Below the pieces are notes generated by a model. It was not told the DNA's origin and ran no database searches. It saw only the letters and a program-made list of their open reading frames with translations. A DNA stretch of 64,000 bases, taken from assembly GCF_900102105.1 (NCBI RefSeq), contig NZ_FNBB01000005.1, positions 62,001 to 126,000 on the forward strand, written 5' to 3'. Source of the stretch: Agrobacterium pusense. GTDB taxonomy: Bacteria > Pseudomonadota > Alphaproteobacteria > Rhizobiales > Rhizobiaceae. The translations under genes were made by a program, and so were the position numbers. Positions 62,773-64,000 of this stretch are shown in pieces. How positions within the stretch are numbered: position 1 is the first letter of the stretch; each line of letters opens with the position of its first letter.

Positions 62773-63768
62773 TTATGAAATCTGCCTTTTCACCCCTGTA
62801 TTCGCTGCGGGCGCAAACACGGCGTCCCGCAGCCTCCTCAGCCGCACTGCAATCGGCATTCTCAGGTGCCCCAGCACGGCAGGATCTCGGATTGTGGTCT
62901 TCAAGGCGCCGAGTACCGAGCGGCGCTTGATGTTGTCCACCAAAGTCAAAAAATTATGCGCCAGCCGCAGGCTGCGGGCTCTCGCCTGCTGCGCGTCCAT
63001 GGCGGCCGGCAGCAAGGTGTAGTGGCTCAGAAATTCTTCGTCCGCTCGCATCATCGCTTCGACGTGATGAAGTTCGAGGACGCGGGAAATCGAACCTTCG
63101 CGGATATTGTAGATGTAACCCGGCTTCGGTTCGATGACGCAGAGGCCGCCAGCGGCAAGCGCCGAGGCGAGAAGAATATAGTCTTCGCCGATGCGGATAT
63201 CCTCACGGAAGCGCAGTGCTTCGTTATTAAGGAAATCGCGCCGGAACATCGGTTTCATGTAGCCGAAGTTAAAGGTGGAGCGGAACAGGATGTTGGAGGA
63301 AATGAAGTCCTCCAGCGTGAGAACAGGCCGTTCCTCCAGAAACTCTTCGGGAAACATCGTCTCCATCGGCCGGCCATCGGTGTAGACGACATCGAGATTA
63401 TCGACAGCGATGTCAGCGTTGGCGGCTTCTGCCCGGCACATCATGCAGGCGGAGCGCTCCGGGCGGATGACATCGTCGGAGTCGAGCACGGCGATCCAGC
63501 GCCCCGTCGCGGCCTCGATGCCAGCGTTGCGGGCGCCGCCTGGACCGCGGTTTTCTTCGAGCGCAAGCAGCCGCACGCGCGGATCGATTGCGGCGATCGC
63601 TTCAACGAAGGGAATGGTATCGTCTGCGGAGCGGTCGTCGACGACGATTACTTCCAGCGTCACGCCCTGCTGATCGAGCGCGCTTTGAACCGCGGCCTCA
63701 ATCGTATCGGCGGCATTATAGGCGGCGATGACGAAGCTGATGTCTGGCGAAGAGGTGAGGTTTTCCAT
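62773..63768 (-). CDS. exoO: Succinoglycan glycosyltransferase ExoO
   Basis: 331 residues, GT2 family. The N-terminal fold has [32 protein letters not shown] and [15 protein letters not shown] (DxD-like). The C-terminal part contains several predicted amphipathic helices. ExoO adds a glucose to the growing succinoglycan octasaccharide on the membrane lipid. I start at MENLTSSP (63768), preceded by GGAGG. Its start codon overlaps the exoM stop by one base (TGATG). The ExoO name rests on family plus position between exoM and exoN. Confidence 0.88.
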   Translation of the reverse strand: MENLTSSPDISFVIAAYNAADTIEAAVQSALDQQGVTLEVIVVDDRSADDTIPFVEAIAAIDPRVRLLALEENRGPGGARNAGIEAATGRWIAVLDSDDVIRPERSACMMCRAEAANADIAVDNLDVVYTDGRPMETMFPEEFLEERPVLTLEDFISSNILFRSTFNFGYMKPMFRRDFLNNEALRFREDIRIGEDYILLASALAAGGLCVIEPKPGYIYNIREGSISRVLELHHVEAMMRADEEFLSHYTLLPAAMDAQQARARSLRLAHNFLTLVDNIKRRSVLGALKTTIRDPAVLGHLRMPIAVRLRRLRDAVFAPAANTGVKRQIS

Positions 63769-64000
63769 CAGGTCGCCTCCACGGCACCATATTGGCGGAT
63801 TTCGCGCACACCGAAGGCGCCGCTCATCGAACCCATGTGCAGCGCGCCTCGCAACGCATAACGGTTGCGGCGTACGGCATTGAAACCGCTCAAGGCGGCA
63901 AAAAGAGCGCAATAAAGCACTTTCGAACCAGCTTTCACCACCTGGACGACGCGGCGCGCACCGGGTTTCTTTTCAGCCAGCACCCGTCCATGGGTCTGGC
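63768..64000 (-). CDS. exoM: Probable ExoM glycosyltransferase, C-terminal end (cut by window edge)
   Basis: The last 76 codons only. The fragment is basic with one hydrophobic stretch (VLYCALFAALSGF) and ends REIRQYGAVEAT. No catalytic motif is in view. The ExoM name is inferred from position upstream of exoO in the known rhizobial exo order, and from the type of C-terminus; the start lies beyond base 64000. Confidence 0.55.
   Translation of the reverse strand, partial: QTHGRVLAEKKPGARRVVQVVKAGSKVLYCALFAALSGFNAVRRNRYALRGALHMGSMSGAFGVREIRQYGAVEAT

Overview
The window is 64 kb of dense, GC-rich alphaproteobacterial chromosome. The gene set points to Rhizobiaceae, most probably the Agrobacterium tumefaciens complex: a bioBFDAZ operon ending in bioZ behind BioR-type operators, an arginase/ornithine cyclodeaminase pair with an Lrp regulator, a DUF992 protein, an RHE_PE00001-family protein, and the exoP-exoN-exoO-exoM' end of a succinoglycan cluster. 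From memory this order resembles the linear chromosome of A. fabrum; that is inference. I see no integrase, transposase, CRISPR array or rRNA. One tRNA (Gln, CTG) is present.

Layout. 1-1.8 kb: a two-component system (kinase cut by the left edge) divergent from a PAP2-type lipid phosphatase. 1.9-6.3 kb: a leftward copper-handling operon (His/Met-rich protein, small lipoprotein, TolC-like channel, multicopper oxidase, cupredoxin, CusF-like protein). 6.6-12.4 kb: a GNAT gene and the biotin operon. 12.4-24.6 kb: metabolite exporters, a tautomerase with a LysR regulator, the arginine catabolic pair, inositol dehydrogenase, a class III cyclase, an RHE_PE00001 protein and a 2-oxoglutarate permease. 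24.6-28.8 kb: an eptA-regulator-kinase cluster in pmrCAB order, then a lone GTA spike-base-like gene. 29-36 kb: a LysR gene divergent from a ferric hydroxamate uptake operon. 36-38 kb: DUF992 protein, cytochrome c, RecX. 38-45.6 kb: a sugar ABC importer with a lactonase, divergent from a GAF-kinase/LuxR-type regulator pair. 45.6-51.7 kb: topoisomerase IB, a PQQ-type sugar dehydrogenase, RsmJ, an RluA-type enzyme, an IMPACT protein and a flavoprotein. 51.7-54.8 kb: the proVWX betaine system. 55.2-59.1 kb: a large hybrid kinase and a GhrA-like dehydrogenase. 59.3-64 kb: exo genes, with exoM cut by the right edge.

How the genes fit together. Several blocks deal with the envelope and the outside world: lipid A modification (PAP2 enzyme, EptA with its own sensor pair), periplasmic copper oxidation, siderophore, sugar and betaine uptake, and exopolysaccharide export. 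Others are nutrient modules: BioZ supplies the pimeloyl precursor for BioFADB, and arginase plus Ocd convert arginine to proline.

The most informative non-coding signals are inverted or direct repeats in regulatory gaps: BioR-type arms around the bioB -10, 11-bp-phased repeats before eptA, two palindromes 21 bp apart between the sugar importer and its regulator pair, a perfect 9-bp-arm palindrome before the fhu genes, and an EcfG-like promoter before the hybrid kinase. No single locus is clearly a new system. The best candidates for follow-up are the pump-less copper operon, the orphan GTA spike-base gene and the double-palindrome sugar regulon.
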